Below are positions 32,412-33,905 of a stretch of 33,905 bases of DNA, in pieces; within the stretch, counting starts at the first letter, position 1, and every line of letters begins with the position of its first letter. The notes under the pieces were generated by a model, which saw nothing but the letters and a program-made list of their open reading frames with translations, made no database searches and was not told the DNA's origin. The translations under genes and the position numbers were made by a program. The stretch spans positions 1-33,905 of the forward strand of contig CAZBNU010000020.1 of assembly GCA_964493075.1 (NCBI GenBank). Direction: 5' to 3'. This DNA is from SLFT01 sp964493075 (GTDB lineage: Bacteria > Hydrogenedentota > Hydrogenedentia > Hydrogenedentales > CAITNO01).

Positions 32412-33842
32412 TTAATCATGGACGGTTTCCCCTTTTTCAGTTGCCGATTCATCTTGTTTTTCGATCTCATCCATTGATAGTTCCGGCAGGCTATTCATGG
32501 CACCGCGCACATCCAACAGATCAATATCCGTATAGATATTTGCAGTGAGTTTCGGATCGGAATGACGCATCGCAACCTGCGCCGTCTGTAACGGAATTCC
32601 CGCCGCCGCCATGTTGGTACAGAACGTCATCCGGAAGGCATGGACATCCAATACGCGCCCGCGCTCATCCGTCTTCTGAATGCCAGCATACTCCATATCC
32701 TTGTCCAGCACACGAGACAGATTTACAGGTACATCGAACAACGGTGTGTTCAGGGGCAAACGACATGGAATGGGCTTACCTGTCAAATCAGCATGTTTCC
32801 GAAGCGCCTTCAATCGCAAGTCAAGATGGTCTGCTATATCCTGTGCAAGACTGTTATTCAACCATATACATGCACCACGCCGTGATTTCTCGTGGGCAGC
32901 ACCAAGCAATATGAACGGCTTTGCTTTATCAAAGCAGACATCTCCAACTGTGATAGCAGCAAGTTCACCACGCCTCAATCCCGTTCCAACAAGCGTCTTG
33001 TAAATCATCGCATGTTCCCGCCCCACGCTGATCAGCCACTCGCGCTGTTCATCGCTAACCCTGGCCAACGGCTTCCCCTTATCATCACCATGTTGTACGG
33101 TCATGGCGTTTGCGAGTGGCCGTTGTATGGCGGCAGTAATAAGCTGTTGCAGTTCTTCATTTGTAAATGCCCTGCGCACATGCCGCCTGTCCGCTTGCTC
33201 TGATGCCTTCTTCATATTGATCAGCGGATTGGCAAGAAGACGTTGTGCACTCACTGCCCAATTACAAAAGGCGACGATGGCACTTTGATAAACATTCCTC
33301 CGTGCCGCACCCATATCATGTTCTGCCTGTAGATTAATCCAACGCTCAAATGCCGTGCGGTCAATGTCCCGTAGCGTACGGAAACCACATTCGGAAAAAA
33401 TCTTGTTCAACTGCTGCTTCCTGTCGGGCACTTGCCGCTTGGAAACGCCTTTCGCCTTCAGATGCGCAGCATAGTCTTCAATAAGATCAGCCAATGGAAC
33501 ATCCAGCCAGTCCGAAGCACGATCTTCTGATGCAGAAACAATACCAACCTTGACCTTTTCTGCACGTCGTTCGAGTTTGGTAAGTTCCGCCATTGCGGTG
33601 TCTTTATCTTTGCAACCAGTCGATGCAACAACCAGTTTGCCCGAGCCATTTCTGTATTCGGCCATATAGGTACTCGACTTTATAGTGAGATACTCCACGC
33701 CATCTTCGCGTGCCTGTATTTCTGCTGTGACCGTCTTACCGCCTCTGGCCTTCCACCTGGCATACTGTTTACCCTCCTGAGAAAACCGCTCTGCCTTTTT
33801 GGGTACTGGCCTGGTATATACCTTCTTGTAAATTGTCCCCAT
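32412..33842 (-). CDS. Tyrosine recombinase/integrase
   Basis: 476-residue phage-type integrase. An N-terminal arm-binding region leads into a SAM-like core-binding domain (about 110-205) and the catalytic domain with Arg290 in GTGLRRGEL, His401 and Arg404 in DVHAFRMTF, His427 in MRHSDPKLTANIY and Tyr437. The 'HAFRMTF' and 'AMRHSDPKLTANIYTD' wording is characteristic of integrases I associate with Planctomycetes-like genomes. The ATG at 33842 has AGAGG ~10 bases ahead; a TTG six codons upstream is weaker. It is transcribed toward tRNA-Glu, so the gene and the tRNA 3' end probably form one end of an integrated element whose other end lies outside the window. Confidence 0.92.
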   Translation of the reverse strand: MGTIYKKVYTRPVPKKAERFSQEGKQYARWKARGGKTVTAEIQAREDGVEYLTIKSSTYMAEYRNGSGKLVVASTGCKDKDTAMAELTKLERRAEKVKVGIVSASEDRASDWLDVPLADLIEDYAAHLKAKGVSKRQVPDRKQQLNKIFSECGFRTLRDIDRTAFERWINLQAEHDMGAARRNVYQSAIVAFCNWAVSAQRLLANPLINMKKASEQADRRHVRRAFTNEELQQLITAAIQRPLANAMTVQHGDDKGKPLARVSDEQREWLISVGREHAMIYKTLVGTGLRRGELAAITVGDVCFDKAKPFILLGAAHEKSRRGACIWLNNSLAQDIADHLDLRLKALRKHADLTGKPIPCRLPLNTPLFDVPVNLSRVLDKDMEYAGIQKTDERGRVLDVHAFRMTFCTNMAAAGIPLQTAQVAMRHSDPKLTANIYTDIDLLDVRGAMNSLPELSMDEIEKQDESATEKGETVHD

Positions 33843-33905
33843 ATTTTCTTTACCTCTCAACCTTCTCTGTCAGCATCATGTGCTTCAGTTACGCCTGGGA
33901 TTCCT

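Noticed and set aside
32165..32470. Minus-strand open frame across tRNA-Glu
   Set aside because: It reads the tRNA antisense, giving the typical GDLNPCRRRERAVS tail, and overlaps the integrase end.
1..33905. CRISPR arrays, rRNA genes, IS transposases
   Set aside because: No regularly spaced identical repeats with spacers, no rRNA signature and no transposase frame were seen; the only recombinase is the integrase.

Overview
The window looks like the chromosome of an uncultured, moderately GC-rich bacterium of the Planctomycetes / Lentisphaerae / candidate phylum Hydrogenedentes kind. Four things point that way. There is a DUF1559-type prepilin-like protein (14859-15818). A secreted protein carries tandem 'SELLR-IQLYN' repeats (18871-19719). 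The tyrosine integrase has the HAFRMTF...AMRHSDPKLTANIYTD active-site style I associate with planctomycete-like genomes (32412-33842). Secreted glycoside hydrolases and giant hybrid sensor kinases are also present. This placement is inference from gene style, not from a marker gene.

Layout. 1-3.8 kb: a TIM-barrel sugar-phosphate isomerase-like gene diverges from ilvD (with a strong terminator), followed by a membrane-anchored SOUL protein. 3.8-8.2 kb, all minus: a TPR membrane protein, a SprT-like metallopeptidase, then an ECF sigma factor whose stop overlaps the start of a membrane anti-sigma/TPR protein. 8.2-12.6 kb: an intergenic region full of palindromic repeats, then a two-gene redox operon. 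Its first gene is a NuoE-NuoF fusion with an extra [2Fe-2S] domain and a 2x[4Fe-4S] tail. Its second is a GltD-like flavoprotein that has lost the NADPH-binding domain and carries a palindromic repeat inside its reading frame. 12.6-15.8 kb: a PAS hybrid histidine kinase and the prepilin-like gene. 15.9-18.9 kb: a tight operon of metal-ABC substrate-binding lipoprotein, ATPase and permease plus a SAM methyltransferase. 18.9-21.6 kb: the secreted repeat protein, a DUF2007 protein and a ceramidase-like secreted enzyme. 21.7-26.2 kb: a ~1,500-residue hybrid kinase with two periplasmic binding domains. 26.4-31.5 kb: three secreted glycoside-hydrolase-type proteins (a new-looking TIM barrel, GH18, agarase-like). 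31.5-33.9 kb: a 645-bp non-coding stretch with a foldable pseudoknot element, a tRNA-Glu(UUC) with its own promoter, 10-bp-phased GTGCCA repeats and a tyrosine integrase, which looks like the edge of an integrated element.

How the genes fit together. The organism appears to be an anaerobe or facultative anaerobe: an Fe-S/flavin NAD(H) module would link NAD(H) to a low-potential or other acceptor, and secreted hydrolases would feed on polysaccharide. Sensing is heavy (two hybrid kinases, one ECF sigma/anti-sigma pair). No large mobile element, CRISPR array or rRNA is visible. The most unusual items are the in-frame palindrome in the GltD-like gene, the compact NADPH-less flavoprotein paired with the NuoEF fusion, the possible structured RNA near 31.6 kb, and the phased repeats beside the integrase.
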